Assembly: GCA_013204985.1 (NCBI GenBank)
Contig: JABMLG010000006.1
Span: forward strand, 186,001-250,000
Origin: Microbacteriaceae bacterium VKM Ac-2855
GTDB taxonomy: Bacteria > Actinomycetota > Actinomycetes > Actinomycetales > Microbacteriaceae
Direction of reading: 5' to 3'
DNA length: 64,000 nucleotides
The first letter of the stretch is position 1. The number at the start of each line of letters is the position of its first letter. A model generated the notes under the pieces. It searched no databases. It was not told the DNA's origin and saw only the letters and a program-made list of their open reading frames with translations. Both the position numbers and the translations under genes were made by a program. Of the stretch, positions 24,703 through 33,464 are shown in pieces.

Positions 24703-24722
24703 GGTCCTGCATCGGCAGGACC
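24703..24722. terminator. Hairpin between STING-like and alpha-glucosidase genes
   Basis: GGTCCTGC-ATCG-GCAGGACC, a perfect 8-bp stem in G/C-rich sequence, lies between two convergent genes. It could end both transcripts, although no T tract is present. Confidence 0.5.
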
Positions 24723-24753
24723 GGCCCCGGGGCCTGGGAAGTCGGAAGGTCCG

Positions 24754-26481
24754 TCAGTACCCGGCGCGCCGCCGCAGCACGCGCGCCTCCCAGGGCCCGA
24801 GTGTCGAGCGCGCGGGGTCGGTGGCGTTCCCGATCACGAGTTCGGCGTCCTCCCACAGCTCCAACAGCTCGACCTCCGACTCCGAGCCGGAGACGTTGCC
24901 GACGACGAGCAGTTCCGCATCCGCTCCGGTGCGTGTGAACGCGAAGAGCGTCGGATGCTCGGCTTCGAGCAACTCGAACCGGCCCAGCTGAACCGTCTCG
25001 TCCTCATGACGCAGCGCGATGAGGCGGCGGTAGTAGTCGAAGACCGATCGCTCGGCGGCGCGGTCGGCCGCGACGTTCACCGTCGAGTAGTTCGGATTCA
25101 CCGGGATCCACGGCTCGCCGGACGTGAAGCCGGCGTGCGCCGACGCATCCCATTGCACGGGGGTGCGGGCATTGTCGCGGCTCTGCGCGCGCAGCCCGGC
25201 CAGGATCGCTTCGGGATCCTCGCCTCTCTCATCGACCGCCTCGGCGTAGTAGTTGATGGATTCGATATCGCGGAAGTCCTCGATCGTGGAGAACGGCACG
25301 TTGGTCATACCGATCTCCTCACCCTGGTAGATGTACGGCGTGCCGCGCTGCAGGTGCATCAGCGTCGCCCAGAGCGTCGCCGATTCGTAGCGCCAGCGCC
25401 CGTTGTGCTCGGCGCCGTCGTCGCCGAATCTCGAGACGAGCCGCGGCTGGTCGTGATTGTTCAGGTACAGGCTGTTCCAGCCGCGCTCGGCGAGCCCGTC
25501 CTGCCAGCGCGCGAGATTCGCCTTCAGCGCCACGAGATCCAGTGGGATCGGGTGGAACTTGTCGGTGCCGTGGTCGATGCCGACGTGCTCGAACTGGAAG
25601 ACCATGTCGAGTTCCTGCCGCGCCGGGTCGGTGACCAGCTCCGCCTCCGCGAGCGTCACACCGGGCATCTCACCGACGGTGATGTACTTCCCCTCGCGGC
25701 CCGCGAACACCGCGAGGTGCATCTCGTGCAAGAACTCGTGCAGCCGTGGGCCGACGCCTCCGACGATGCCGTTCGCGTCATCGTCGCCGTCGATCTGCTC
25801 GAGACGCTTCGAGATCAGGTTGATCACGTCCATGCGGAAGCCGTCCACACCACGGTCGAGCCACCAGTTCATCATCGCGTAGACCGCCTGGCGCACCTCC
25901 GGGTTCTCCCAGTTGAGGTCGGGCTGCTGCACCGCGAACAGGTGCAAGAAATACTCCCCGCTGTCGTCGCGGGTCCACGCCGGCCCCGAGAAGTACGAGC
26001 GCCAGCCGTTCGGTTCGATCCCGGCATCCACGGCGGCTTCCGCCTCGGCGCCGCGCGGGTCGTCCCCGCGGCCCGGACGCCACCAGTACCAGTCGCGCTT
26101 GGGCGAATCCGGGCCCGACGACGATTCGACGAACCAGGCGTGCTCGTCGGAGGTGTGATTCACCACCAGGTCCATCACGATCTTGATGCCGCGCTCGTGC
26201 GCTTCGGCCAGCAGCAGATCGAATTCCTCGAGCGAGCCAAACAGCGGATCGATGTCCTGGTAGTCGGAGATGTCGTAGCCGTTGTCGTGCTGCGGCGAGG
26301 GGTACACGGGCGAGAGCCAGACGACGTCGACCCCCAGCTCGGCGAGGTGATCGAGTTTCGAGCGGATGCCGCCGAGGTCGCCGACGCCGTCGCCGTTCGA
26401 GTCCGCGAACGAACGCGGATAGATCTGGTAGACCACGGCGCTCGTCCACCACGGGACGCTCGTTTCGGGAAGGCTGCTCAC
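24754..26481 (-). CDS. GH13 alpha-glucosidase / oligo-1,6-glucosidase
   Basis: 575 residues. GH13 regions: YQIYPRSFADSNGDGVGDLG near the start, region I DLVVNHTSDEH (about 104-114), nucleophile Asp218 in GFRMDVINL, acid/base Glu271 in VGEMPG and the third carboxylate Asp344 in NNHDQPR. This is the oligo-1,6-glucosidase/sucrose-isomaltase-like subfamily, which releases glucose from short alpha-linked sugars in the cytoplasm. The GTG start overlaps the upstream permease stop by 4 bases (GTGA). Last gene of the sugar operon. Confidence 0.92.
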   Translation of the reverse strand: MSSLPETSVPWWTSAVVYQIYPRSFADSNGDGVGDLGGIRSKLDHLAELGVDVVWLSPVYPSPQHDNGYDISDYQDIDPLFGSLEEFDLLLAEAHERGIKIVMDLVVNHTSDEHAWFVESSSGPDSPKRDWYWWRPGRGDDPRGAEAEAAVDAGIEPNGWRSYFSGPAWTRDDSGEYFLHLFAVQQPDLNWENPEVRQAVYAMMNWWLDRGVDGFRMDVINLISKRLEQIDGDDDANGIVGGVGPRLHEFLHEMHLAVFAGREGKYITVGEMPGVTLAEAELVTDPARQELDMVFQFEHVGIDHGTDKFHPIPLDLVALKANLARWQDGLAERGWNSLYLNNHDQPRLVSRFGDDGAEHNGRWRYESATLWATLMHLQRGTPYIYQGEEIGMTNVPFSTIEDFRDIESINYYAEAVDERGEDPEAILAGLRAQSRDNARTPVQWDASAHAGFTSGEPWIPVNPNYSTVNVAADRAAERSVFDYYRRLIALRHEDETVQLGRFELLEAEHPTLFAFTRTGADAELLVVGNVSGSESEVELLELWEDAELVIGNATDPARSTLGPWEARVLRRRAGY

Positions 26482-27395
26482 TTGATCGAACCTCGCATCA
26501 CTCCGCTGACCACCCAACGCTGCGCGAACAGGTAGACGATCAGCAACGGGGCCATCGCCATCAGGTAGGAGGCGAAGGCGACGGTGTAGTTGGTGTTGAA
26601 CTGTCCCTGGAAAACGTACTCCGCGAGGGGCAGGGTGCGCGCGGCCGGATCCGAGAGCACCACCAGAGGCAGGATGAAGTCGTTCCACGCCCAGACGCAG
26701 GTCAGGATGCCCACGGTCGCGTTCATCGGGCCGAGCAGCGGGAAGATCACCGACCAGTAGGTGCGCCAGGTCGACGCGCCATCGGTGCGCGCCGCCTCCT
26801 CGAGTTCGATCGGGATCGAGCGGATGTAGGCCGTGTAGATGAACGTGTTCAGCGAGAGCCCGAAGATCGCGTAGAGCAGGATCAGGCCGACCTGGTTGTC
26901 CAGGCCCAGCAGAGCGGTCTCCTTGACCACCGGCAGCATGATGATCGGGAAGGGGACGAACACCGCGGCGAGCAGGTAGAAGTAGACGCCCTTGAAGAAC
27001 GGCTTGTGCAGGTTGCGCGCGACCGCGTAGGCGACCATCGAGTTCGAGAACAGCGTCAGCACGACGGCGCCGACCGTGATCAGAGCGGTGTTGACGAAGG
27101 CCTGCGGGAACTTCGTCGCCGTCCACGCTTCGGCGAAGTTGCCCCAGTTGATCGACGTGGGCAGTTCGAAGCCGGTTCCGGTGAGCTGGTCCGGGGTCTT
27201 CAATGCCGTGACGACCGCGAAGTAGATCGGCAGGATGATCGTGAGCGAGCAGACCGCGATCAACGCGGTCGCCCACCAGTTGATCCGCCGCGTGTCCTGC
27301 GAGATCTTGCCGTTGCGAGGGGTCTCGACCGCGGCGAGGGCCGAGGTGGAGGGGTTCGTGTCGTCGAGCGGACCGGCCGCCTGGGTCATGGCCAT
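26478..27395 (-). CDS. Carbohydrate ABC transporter permease (MalG-like)
   Basis: 305 residues with six membrane helices. The EAA loop that contacts the ATPase is IELEEAARTDGASTWRTYWS, followed by VIFPLLGP. Length and the start NWWATALIAVCSLTIILPIY are typical of MalG-type CUT1 permeases. Its ATG overlaps the stop of the first permease by one base (TGATG), and its stop overlaps the alpha-glucosidase start, so all are co-translated. No ABC ATPase gene accompanies the set. Confidence 0.92.
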   Translation of the reverse strand: MAMTQAAGPLDDTNPSTSALAAVETPRNGKISQDTRRINWWATALIAVCSLTIILPIYFAVVTALKTPDQLTGTGFELPTSINWGNFAEAWTATKFPQAFVNTALITVGAVVLTLFSNSMVAYAVARNLHKPFFKGVYFYLLAAVFVPFPIIMLPVVKETALLGLDNQVGLILLYAIFGLSLNTFIYTAYIRSIPIELEEAARTDGASTWRTYWSVIFPLLGPMNATVGILTCVWAWNDFILPLVVLSDPAARTLPLAEYVFQGQFNTNYTVAFASYLMAMAPLLIVYLFAQRWVVSGVMRGSIK

Positions 27396-28333
27396 CAGAA
27401 CGACGCCTCTCTGCGCTGCAGGACTCGGAATTGGATCAGCGAGACCACGATGATGATGAGGAAGTAGATGACGGCGTTGGCCGTCTGGTAGGCGTACTCG
27501 CCGCCCTGGAAGCCGCCGCGGTAGATCAGCAGCGTGATGGATTCCGTCGACGTGCCCGGCCCGCCGTTGGTCAGCGCGACGATGTGATCGAAGACCTGCA
27601 GGAAGTTCTTCATCGAGATCACCATGTTGATGGTGAAGAACGACGCGATCAGCGGAAAGGTGATCGAGGTGAACTGCCGCCACGTCGAGGCGCCGTCGAG
27701 GGCGGTCGCCTCGTAGAGCTCGCCCGGGATCGTCTGCAGGCCGGCGAGGTAGATGATGATCGAGAAGGCGGATGACTGCCACACGGCCAGCACCACGATC
27801 GCGACCCACGCCCAATCGGGATTCGCGAGGATGTTCTCGCCGATCACCGGGATGCCGCTGAGGATCTGCGGCAGAGAGTTGGCGAACAGGTACTGGAAGA
27901 CGTAGCCGATCACCAGGGTCGAGAGCACGTAGGGGATGAAGTAGATGCCGCGGAAGGCGGTCTGGAACTTGATCTTCGAGTGCAGACCGAGAGCGATGGC
28001 GAGCGAGATCACGTTGACGAGGATCGTCGAGACGATCGCGAAGCCGAAGGTGAAGCCGTAGGCCTTCCAGACCCGGTCGTCCTGGAAGAGGGCGATGTAG
28101 TTGTTCAGCCCGGTGAGGTCCCAGGCGCCGTAGCCGGCGTAGTTGGTGAAGCTGAAGAAGATGCCGGTGAGCACCGGGATGGTGTGCAGCAGGAAGAACA
28201 GCGCGATCGCGGGGACGGCCATCCAGTAGAACGTCTTCGGCGTGCGCCCGACGAGGGTTCGTCGTTTGGCCGAACGAGACGCTTTCGGCGTCGATGCGAC
28301 GGACTGTGCGGCCGTCGTGGTGGGAGTGGTCAT
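27395..28333 (-). CDS. Carbohydrate ABC transporter permease (MalF-like)
   Basis: 312 residues, six helices. The EAA loop is IPGELYEATALDGASTWRQF, followed by TSITFPLIASFF. A basic N-terminus (SRSAKRRTLVGRTPK) precedes helix 1 (WMAVPAIALFFLLHTIPVLT). Partner of the MalG-like permease in a CUT1 importer. It starts only 7 bases after the binding-protein gene, so its ribosome-binding site lies inside that gene's 3' end. Confidence 0.92.
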   Translation of the reverse strand: MTTPTTTAAQSVASTPKASRSAKRRTLVGRTPKTFYWMAVPAIALFFLLHTIPVLTGIFFSFTNYAGYGAWDLTGLNNYIALFQDDRVWKAYGFTFGFAIVSTILVNVISLAIALGLHSKIKFQTAFRGIYFIPYVLSTLVIGYVFQYLFANSLPQILSGIPVIGENILANPDWAWVAIVVLAVWQSSAFSIIIYLAGLQTIPGELYEATALDGASTWRQFTSITFPLIASFFTINMVISMKNFLQVFDHIVALTNGGPGTSTESITLLIYRGGFQGGEYAYQTANAVIYFLIIIVVSLIQFRVLQRREASF

Positions 28334-28340
28334 GGTCACA

Positions 28341-29660
28341 TCACTTCCTGGTCGTGCGTGCCGCGACTTTGCGCCACTCACTGTCGAGGGTTCCGAGCGC
28401 TCCATCGACGTTCCCGCTGGCGAGGAAGGCCTGGAGGGTGGCGTTGAGCGGGATGCTCGCGGGGATCTGGTGGTCGATGAAGTCGACGATGCGACCGGCG
28501 GCGAAGTACGGGGCGAGCTCGGCGAGCGTCGGATCGGCATTCGGCGGCGCATCCGCCAAGGTGTTGTAGGCGGCCTGGCTCTGCGCGTACGCCTCGACGA
28601 CATCGGGGCTGAGCAGGTATTCCACGAAGCGCTTCGCCGCAGCGAGACGGGGTGTGCCGCGGCCGATGGTGACCAGCACATCCACTCCCGAGACGAGGAT
28701 CGTCTCGTCCGGGTCGTCGAACACGGGGTAGGGGAAGACACCGAGGTCGATGTCGGGGTTGTTCGTGCGGATGGGGTTCAGCGCCCACACACCCTGCGGA
28801 TACATCGCCGCCTCGCCGGCAGCGAACGCCTGGTTGCCGTCGTCGTAGCCGCGCGAGAAGGCGCCGTCCTGCGCGAAGCCGAAGAGGGTCTTCAGCTTCT
28901 CCATCGTGGTGGCGTAGTCCTTCGTGAACGAGACGGAGGAGTCGGCACCGACGTTCTTGCCCTCCTCGCGCATGTCGTCGTAGAAGCCCTCGGGCTGCAA
29001 CTGCGCGCCGATGGCGTTGAAGGCGGGCGCTCCGGTCCAGTTGTCGAGCAGAGCGCCGTAGAACGGGGTGATCCCGGCGGCCTGGAGCTTCTCGCAGACC
29101 GCTAGCAACTCATCCCACGTGGTCGGGACGTCGATGCCGTTCTCGGCGAAGATGGTGCGGTTGTAGATGATGCCGTCGGCGTTGTTCGCCATGCCGAGCC
29201 CGTTGACCTCCTCGTCATTGAAGGTGCCCAGGCTGGCCAGGATCTCCTGTACGGCCGGGTTGATCGTGTCGACGAGCGGGTCGCCGGTGAAGTCGTGGAA
29301 GACGCCCGCCTTCGCGAGGTCGCCGTACGAGATCGCGCCGTTCAGCGTGAGAACATCCGGCACCTTGTTCTTCACGAGCAGCGTCCGCAGGGCGGTGTCC
29401 GCATCCGGGACCAGGTTGACGACCACCCGGATGTCGGAGTTGGCCGCCTCGAAGTCTCGGGCGATCTTCTCGAAGTCCGCTGCCGCTTCCGCCTTGAACT
29501 GGAAGAAGTCGAGAGTGGTCACGCCGTCGGCGCCGGGGGAGGCGCAGCTGGCGAGGGCGGCCGAGGCCGCCGCGACGACGGGGATCGCGAGGAATCCCCG
29601 TCGAGTGAGATGCGGGCGTCGACGGAAGACCGTCGTGCCCGGGGGGTGGGTCGGCATCAT
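28341..29660 (-). CDS. Sugar ABC transporter solute-binding lipoprotein
   Basis: 439 residues. The signal RRGFLAIPVVAAASAALASC combines a twin-arginine-like RR with a lipobox (LASC), so the protein is probably a lipoprotein. CUT1 binding-protein features: TLDFFQFKAEAAADFEKIAR, VPDVLTLNGA, NNADGIIYNRTIFAENGID and FAAGEAAMYPQGVWAL. AGGAGG lies upstream of the ATG. Located between alpha-galactosidase and the permeases, which points to an alpha-galactoside such as raffinose or melibiose as ligand (inference). Confidence 0.92.
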   Translation of the reverse strand: MMPTHPPGTTVFRRRPHLTRRGFLAIPVVAAASAALASCASPGADGVTTLDFFQFKAEAAADFEKIARDFEAANSDIRVVVNLVPDADTALRTLLVKNKVPDVLTLNGAISYGDLAKAGVFHDFTGDPLVDTINPAVQEILASLGTFNDEEVNGLGMANNADGIIYNRTIFAENGIDVPTTWDELLAVCEKLQAAGITPFYGALLDNWTGAPAFNAIGAQLQPEGFYDDMREEGKNVGADSSVSFTKDYATTMEKLKTLFGFAQDGAFSRGYDDGNQAFAAGEAAMYPQGVWALNPIRTNNPDIDLGVFPYPVFDDPDETILVSGVDVLVTIGRGTPRLAAAKRFVEYLLSPDVVEAYAQSQAAYNTLADAPPNADPTLAELAPYFAAGRIVDFIDHQIPASIPLNATLQAFLASGNVDGALGTLDSEWRKVAARTTRK

Positions 29661-29759
29661 GGTGCGCCTCCTTGCGCTCGGTGGTGCGTGTTCGTGAAGG
29701 TGGTTCGAATTCGTGCGATGGGGCTCGTCGCGGTGAGGCGGGAACCGTGGGGAGGAGGG

Positions 29760-31907
29760 TCAGATCGCGGTGACCGAGATCAGCACCAGCTGTTCCGGGA
29801 ACAGCACGGGCGCCTGTACGCCGACGGTCGCGAGTGCCCGGCCGGTCAGGACGGTCGGCCGCAGCGTCCAGGCCAGCGGTGACTGACCCGGTCCGTCCAG
29901 TGGGCTGCTGACCGGAGCCAGTTCGACCGTGTAGTTCCTGTCGGAGTCAAGACCCGGGAAGGTCAGGGGCCCGGGCGGGTAGCTCTGGCCGGTCCGCAGC
30001 TGAGCGAAGGCGAAGAGTGCCTCGGAGGCGTCGGGGGCGACCACGCCGTACACTGCGTTCGCGGAGTCGGGGGAGTCGGCGCGCACGGTCCGGCCGGTGT
30101 GCAGCAGCGGCCGCATCCGCTTGTGGAAGGCGATCCACGTCGCGAGCTGGTCGCTGGTCGCCGCATCGATCGCGGAGATGTCCCACTCGATGCCGAAGTG
30201 ACCGAACATCGCCGTGCCGGCTCGGAACGACAGGGAGTGCGAGCGGCCGCTCGAGTGCGACCGGGGGCCCTCGACGTGCGCGCCGAGCAGTTCCGGCGGC
30301 ACGACCAGGCCGGTATAGGGCTGAATGGTCTGCCGCTCGAGCGGATCGATGCAGTCGCTGGTCCAGATGCGATCGGTGTGTTCGAGGATGCCGAGGTCGA
30401 CCCGCGATCCGCCGGAGGCGCACGATTCGATCTCAAGACCCGGGTGGCGCGACTTCAGCTCGTCCAGCAGACGGTACAGGGCCAGCACGTTGTCATGCAC
30501 CGCGGCGCGGCCCGAGTGCGGAGCGACCGCCTCGAGCAGATCGCGGTTGTGATCCCACTTGAGGTAGGCGATGTCGTATTCGGCGAGCAGAGCGTCCAGC
30601 GCCTCGAGGATGTACGCGTAGGCGTGCGGGTTCGAGAGGTCCAGCACCTGCTGCTGCCGCGCGGGCTGCGGCAGCCGGCCCCCGGCGCCGAGGAGCCAGT
30701 CGGGGTGGTCGCGCGCGAGGTCGGAGTCGGGGTTCACCATCTCGGGCTCGACCCAGAGGCCGAACTCCATGCCCAGACCGCGGACGCGGGCGATGAGTGG
30801 CCCGAGGCCCTCCGGCCACACTGCGGTATCCACCGTCCAGTCGCCCAGGCCCGCGGTGTCGTCGCGCCGGCCGAGGAACCAGCCGTCGTCGAGGACGAAT
30901 CTCTCGACGCCCACGGCGGCCGCTCGGTCGGCGAGTTCGGCGAGACGGTCGAAGGAGTGGTCGAAGTAGACGGCCTCCCAGGTGTTGAGGGTGACGGGTC
31001 GCGAGCGCTGCGGATGTCTGGGGCGGGAGCGCAACTCGGCGTGGAACCGGGAGGAGAGCTCGGTGAGTCCATCCCCCCAGGAGCCGTAGGCCGTGGGGGT
31101 CGCATAGCTCTCCCCGGGAGCGAGCTCGATCTCGCCGACGCGCAGCAGCTCGCTCGCGCCGAGCAGTGCGACTCCGGACGGCGTCCGCTCGGCGCGAACG
31201 GTCGAGTTGCCGCTCCACGCCAGGTGGACGCCGTGCACGAGCCCGCGTTCGAAACCGAAGCCGGGTGTTCCGGCCAGGAGCAGGAGGGTCGCATCGGCAC
31301 CGGGGCGACCGCGCCGACTCGAGCGGACGTGTTCGCCGATCGTAAAAGCGTGTCGCTGCGGGTGCCGTTCGCGCAGGTGGTGGCCGGTGGTGTCGAGGAT
31401 CTCCCGCGCGGTGGCGGGCAGCGGGAAACTCAGCTCGACGCGGTCGAGCCGCAGCGGCTGCTCGGCGCGGTTGGTCACCGTGGCGCGCTGGGTGAGCAGG
31501 CCGCTCGCGGTGACGGCGATCTCGATCGTGACCGTGATGTCGTCATCGGCGAGAGTCACCGTGAGCCCGCCATCCGAGCCGTCGCGCGTCTCGTCGACGC
31601 CGACGAGACGGAGAGCGGGGAACAGCGGCGCGCGATCGAAGGCGCCCTCGAGGGCGGGGACGGATGCCCAGCCGGCCGACTCGAGCGGCAGCAGGCTCAA
31701 CAGCGCGGGGGAGTCGATTCCACCCGACACGCGCTGCGGCAGCGACGCATCGGCGAGATCGCCGAGATGCTCGGCCGAGATCGCACCGAGGCTGGCACCC
31801 CAGTGCACGATCCGGGGCGTGTCCTGGCGGAGGTCGAGAACGACGCTGGTGCCACCGCGGTCGAGATGACGTAGGCCGGTGGCTTCGAGAACGGTGCTTC
31901 GCTGCAT
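29760..31907 (-). CDS. GH36 alpha-galactosidase
   Basis: 715 residues. The N-terminal beta-sandwich is followed by the GH36 barrel: FVLDDGWFLGRRDD, GMEFGLWVEPEMVNPDSDL, nucleophile Asp in YLKWDHNRDLLEA (near residue 450), ESCASGGSRVDLG and acid/base Asp in WTSDCIDPLERQ (near 515). It hydrolyses terminal alpha-galactose from melibiose or raffinose in the cytoplasm. The ATG at 31907 has no ribosome-binding site and coincides with the start predicted from the promoter at 31915-31943, so the mRNA is probably leaderless. First gene of the operon, divergent from a ROK regulator. Confidence 0.93.
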   Translation of the reverse strand: MQRSTVLEATGLRHLDRGGTSVVLDLRQDTPRIVHWGASLGAISAEHLGDLADASLPQRVSGGIDSPALLSLLPLESAGWASVPALEGAFDRAPLFPALRLVGVDETRDGSDGGLTVTLADDDITVTIEIAVTASGLLTQRATVTNRAEQPLRLDRVELSFPLPATAREILDTTGHHLRERHPQRHAFTIGEHVRSSRRGRPGADATLLLLAGTPGFGFERGLVHGVHLAWSGNSTVRAERTPSGVALLGASELLRVGEIELAPGESYATPTAYGSWGDGLTELSSRFHAELRSRPRHPQRSRPVTLNTWEAVYFDHSFDRLAELADRAAAVGVERFVLDDGWFLGRRDDTAGLGDWTVDTAVWPEGLGPLIARVRGLGMEFGLWVEPEMVNPDSDLARDHPDWLLGAGGRLPQPARQQQVLDLSNPHAYAYILEALDALLAEYDIAYLKWDHNRDLLEAVAPHSGRAAVHDNVLALYRLLDELKSRHPGLEIESCASGGSRVDLGILEHTDRIWTSDCIDPLERQTIQPYTGLVVPPELLGAHVEGPRSHSSGRSHSLSFRAGTAMFGHFGIEWDISAIDAATSDQLATWIAFHKRMRPLLHTGRTVRADSPDSANAVYGVVAPDASEALFAFAQLRTGQSYPPGPLTFPGLDSDRNYTVELAPVSSPLDGPGQSPLAWTLRPTVLTGRALATVGVQAPVLFPEQLVLISVTAI

Positions 31908-31914
31908 GAGTAAT

Positions 31915-31943
31915 TTTTATGGCGGAACTAATGTGATTGTCAA
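31915..31943 (-). promoter_or_regulatory. Promoter of the alpha-galactoside operon
   Basis: On the minus strand, a perfect -35 TTGACA (31943-31938), 17 bases, then ATAAAA/TAAAAA as -10 (31920-31914). The expected transcription start falls on the ATG of the alpha-galactosidase. The 60-base AT-rich patch is unusual for this genome. The neighbouring ROK protein probably binds here. Confidence 0.65.
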
Positions 31944-32101
31944 GACCGATTCAGAGATCGTTTCATCGGATATGTCCGCGCCCTGGCTCTGGATTTGCTT
32001 TCGCGGCGAGCCGAAACGGTGCGATCTCGCGGCTAGACTCGGAGGCATCGCTCGACGTCGCGAACACGGGCGGCGCCCGTGCGGGCAGAAGGAGGAGTTC
32101 G

Positions 32102-33247
32102 ATGGCCGGCTCCGAGACCGACACCGCTCCCACGGGTGCCCTGCTCGGCTCATCGCTCGAGCTCGCCCGCGAACTGCTCATCCACGGTCCGTTGTCGCGC
32201 GCCGAACTCTCGCGTCGCCTGGGCCTCTCGCCGGCGAGCCTGACGCGACTCTCCCGCCCCTTCCTCGACAACGGCCTCTTCGTCGAAGGGCTGGAACAGG
32301 GTGCGGGAGTGGGTCGGCCGTCCAAGCCCCTGGACGTGCAGATCGACGCCCGACGCTTCCTGGGCATCAAGCTCACCGGGGACGAGGCCCTCGCCGTGGT
32401 CACCGACCTGCGCGCGAACGTGCTGGCGGATGCGACCGTCCCTCTGTCCGGCCGCACATTGGACGACGTCACGATCGCGGTCCGGGCGGTCGCCGACGAG
32501 CTGGGAGGCGACTTCGCCGGTCTCGGGGTGACGGTGGGCGGCAAGGTCGGGCCCGACGGCGTCGTGCTGCGCGCGCCCTTCCTCGGCTGGCGAGACGTGC
32601 CACTGGGAGCGGCGCTCGCCGCATCCTCGGGGCTGCCGGTGATCGTCGAGAACGATGTCGTGGCGCTGACGGTCGCCGAGCACTGGTTCGGCCTGGGTCG
32701 CGGCGTCGACGACTTCGCGGTTCTCACCATCGGGGCGGGGGTGGGTTACGGACTCGTCATCGGTGACCGGGTGATCGCACCGCCGGATGCAGGGCTCGGC
32801 CTCGGCGGACACTTCCCGCTGGACCCGTCCGGCCCGCTCTGCCCTGATGGGCATCGTGGCTGCTCGACGGCCATGCTCACGGTGCCGGGAGTGACCGGGC
32901 AGTACGCGGCGGTGGTCGGGCATCCGGTGTCGCTTCCGCAGGTGCTCGATCTGTCGCGAGACGGTGATCCCGCAGCCCGACGTGTGGTGGATTCGGCCGG
33001 GCGGGCGTTGGGCACCATGATCGCCGCCGTCGCGAACCTCACGATGGTCGAAACGGTGGTCCTCGCGGGGGAGGGCATCGCGCTGTTCCACGCCGGAGAG
33101 GATGCCGCCCGGGCGAGTCTGCGCGAAAGACGCGATCCGGAGGCGACCCCGGTCCGGCTGCTCGTGGATGATTCCGGATTCACGCAGTGGGCCCGCGGTG
33201 CGGCGGCGGCGGCCATTCAGGCGAGCCTCGCCCGCATCGCTCTGTGA
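32102..33247 (+). CDS. ROK family transcriptional regulator
   Basis: 381 residues. The N-terminal winged HTH (LIHGPLSRAELSRRLGLSPA, SLTRLSRPFLDNGLF) is followed by a ROK sugar-kinase-like domain: FAGLGVTVGGKVGPDGVV, VPLGAALAASSGLPVIVEND, LTIGAGVGYGLVIGDR and the zinc-binding-type segment GPLCPDGHRGCSTA. The ATG has a strong AGAAGGAGGAG site; an in-frame extension upstream was rejected. Divergent from the alpha-galactosidase operon, so it very likely represses that operon and responds to a galactoside or sugar phosphate. Confidence 0.92.
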   Translation: MAGSETDTAPTGALLGSSLELARELLIHGPLSRAELSRRLGLSPASLTRLSRPFLDNGLFVEGLEQGAGVGRPSKPLDVQIDARRFLGIKLTGDEALAVVTDLRANVLADATVPLSGRTLDDVTIAVRAVADELGGDFAGLGVTVGGKVGPDGVVLRAPFLGWRDVPLGAALAASSGLPVIVENDVVALTVAEHWFGLGRGVDDFAVLTIGAGVGYGLVIGDRVIAPPDAGLGLGGHFPLDPSGPLCPDGHRGCSTAMLTVPGVTGQYAAVVGHPVSLPQVLDLSRDGDPAARRVVDSAGRALGTMIAAVANLTMVETVVLAGEGIALFHAGEDAARASLRERRDPEATPVRLLVDDSGFTQWARGAAAAAIQASLARIAL

Positions 33248-33292
33248 GACGCGCGGCGCGGATGCGCGAGGCTGCTCCGAGCGCCGCCGCAT

Positions 33293-33352
33293 CCGTTCTG
33301 TGCGACGGTCGGTACGGTTCCGTGCGACGGCCGGGCCCGTTCTGCGCAACGG
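33293..33352. repeat. Three 22-bp iterons with CCGT/ACGG ends
   Basis: CCGTTCTGTGCGACGG (33293), CGGTTCCGTGCGACGG (33315) and CCGTTCTGCGCAACGG (33337) are separated by 6-base spacers, an exact 22-bp period. Each is a loose dyad. They lie in the 217-base gap between the ROK gene and the next gene. Two-turn spacing suggests cooperative protein binding, but the binder is unknown. Confidence 0.65.
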
Positions 33353-33464
33353 ATGTAACGATCCGGTAAACGGTATCGAGCGGGGACCGGGCGGCCCGCT
33401 CGCGGTCGGCTAACGTCGAGGTATCGGCCACCCGAAGACCGAGGCAACACCCGGGAGGGGTACC

